The position numbers and the translations under genes are program-made. The notes below the pieces were generated by a model. The model made no database searches. It saw nothing but the letters and a program-made list of their open reading frames with translations, and had not been told where the DNA came from. From positions 1 to 34,304 of the forward strand of contig DIUL01000176.1 in assembly GCA_002422345.1 (NCBI GenBank): 34,304 bases of DNA. The letters are read 5' to 3'. Shown here one piece after another: positions 33,561 to 34,304 of this stretch. Source of the stretch: Acetobacteraceae bacterium UBA6159 (lineage in GTDB: Bacteria > Pseudomonadota > Alphaproteobacteria > Acetobacterales > Acetobacteraceae). Positions within the stretch are counted from its first letter, which is position 1. Each line of letters starts with the position of its first letter.

Positions 33561-33735
33561 GATATAAATACTCTCTCTTTGAGTGGACAATGGTCTCTCT
33601 GGCTATGACCGATCGGGCCCAGACAAATTGATCAATGAATTACTGTGTCTTACGTCGCCCTCCATCCGTTGGATCAGTCGGGCATCACGAATCGCCTCAT
33701 TCCCGCAGGCCAATGAAGGCCGGGGCTTGAGAGAC
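33561..33735. other. Gene-free stretch, likely promoter region
   Basis: This is part of a 342-bp gap between the small membrane protein and the last tctC. It contains AT-richer runs near 33560-33660 that fit a leftward promoter for the membrane protein. I see no gene or repeat here; the rest of the gap holds the decayed tctC fragment. Confidence 0.35.
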
Positions 33736-33834
33736 GGGAATGTCCGGAGGGGCCATCCGAACACGCCGCCCCTGAAGGACACTGATATCCAGGACTGATT
33801 CGGGATCTTCGTCCCGGTCGGGATGTTGATGGTT
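33736..33834 (+). pseudogene. Decayed fragment of a Bug/TctC binding-protein gene
   Basis: Read in one frame, this stretch gives NVRRGHPNTPPLKDTDIQD, a TGA stop at 33796-33798, then FGIFVPVGM. It lines up with the orphan tctC C-terminal region: VRHPDFPNVPTLKE, then ADIQNWFGIFAPVG. The stop falls exactly where that protein has Trp (TGG to TGA), and a few residues are missing before DIQ. It is a broken relic about 70 bp ahead of an intact tctC, so this locus once held another copy. No start or N-terminal half is visible. Confidence 0.6.
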
Positions 33835-33902
33835 CGCGCGCCCGGGCGTTAGGCTGGTCCCCATAAGGCCGGGCGCCCGTACCGGCCATCAGGGAGACGA
33901 CC

Positions 33903-34304
33903 ATGAAGCCATCCTGGATCGGCGCGGCCGCGGCCGTGCTTATGAGTCTTGCCGCGCCCATCACCGCGCGCGCCCAAGCCCCGCTGAACTGGCCGACGAA
34001 GCCCGTCAAGATCGTCGTGCCCTATGCGCCCGGCGGGTCGACCGACAATGCCGCGCGCCCCTTCGCCGACCGACTTTCGATCGCGTTCGGACAGCAATTC
34101 GTGATTGAAAACAAGGGCGGAGCATCCGGCGTCGTGGGCACGGAATACGTCATGCGCTCCGCCCCCGATGGCTACACGTTCGGCGTCGTCCCCGTCGCCA
34201 CCATGACCGTACTGCCGGCCGCGCGGAAAATGCCCTTCGACCCGTTCAAGGACTTTGTCCCGGTCTCGAAGATATTCGAGAACACTGCTGTCCGGTCAAT
34301 CACC
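33903..34304 (+). CDS. Bug/TctC-family substrate-binding protein, 5' part (cut by window edge)
   Basis: This open frame runs off the window after 134 codons. It has a signal peptide (MKPSWIGAAAAVLMSLAAP..., cleavage near ARA-QAP) and a mature start NWPTKPVKIVVPYAPGGSTD. QQFVIENKGGASGVVGTEYV, APDGYTFGVVPVATMTVLP and MPFDPFKDFVPVSKIF follow, all matching TctC proteins and most like the orphan copy at 31758. AGGGAG precedes the ATG. The last five codons (VRSIT) depart from the family; see the finding on a possible frameshift. The ligand is unknown. Confidence 0.9.
   Translation, partial: MKPSWIGAAAAVLMSLAAPITARAQAPLNWPTKPVKIVVPYAPGGSTDNAARPFADRLSIAFGQQFVIENKGGASGVVGTEYVMRSAPDGYTFGVVPVATMTVLPAARKMPFDPFKDFVPVSKIFENTAVRSIT

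Overview
The window is about 34 kb of high-GC chromosomal DNA from a Gram-negative bacterium. It is most likely an alphaproteobacterium, and plausibly Acetobacteraceae (Roseomonas-like). The indications are strong GC bias with long antisense open frames, several Bug/TctC-type binding proteins around one TctAB pair, a hypothetical protein of a type I recall from Acetobacteraceae, and short palindromic intergenic repeats of a kind common in Alphaproteobacteria. The taxonomic call is an inference from gene content; there is no rRNA gene here. No phage, insertion sequence or CRISPR array is visible.

Left part (1-10.6 kb). A 5'-cut TPR-like gene and an intergenic palindromic repeat are followed by a hypothetical gene and a TPP-dependent decarboxylase/acetolactate-synthase-like enzyme. 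An inverted pair of REP-like hairpins separates these from recF and an upstream YbfB/YjiJ-type MFS transporter on the minus strand. Next come a large transglutaminase-DUF2126 protein, a small lipoprotein, a Sua5/TsaC-type tRNA-modification enzyme and a possible 62-residue exported peptide.

Middle part (10.6-21.7 kb). An FAD-dependent amine/amino-acid oxidoreductase converges on a three-gene minus-strand unit: otsA, a Gfo/Idh/MocA oxidoreductase and an LLM flavin oxidoreductase. After a 27-bp perfect palindrome come a sulfotransferase-like protein with an N-terminal accessory domain, tRNA-Leu(UAA), and a D-2-hydroxyacid dehydrogenase. A compact class A penicillin-binding protein diverges from the dehydrogenase and converges on a class III aminotransferase.

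Right part (21.7-34.3 kb). The most unusual unit is a leftward cassette: fatty acyl-AMP ligase, stand-alone acyl carrier protein, then two tandem paralogues that each join a WcbI-like GNCQ domain to TPR repeats, possibly followed by the aminotransferase. It looks like an acyl activation, carrier and transfer pathway aimed at a surface glycan or another acceptor. Beyond it lie a universal stress protein and a TerC-family protein overlapping by ATGA, then a complete tripartite tricarboxylate transporter (tctC-tctB-tctA). The window ends with an oppositely oriented orphan tctC, a DCC-family protein, a small membrane protein, a decayed tctC fragment and a third tctC cut by the window edge.

All calls come from reading the sequence and recalled family motifs; no database search was run.
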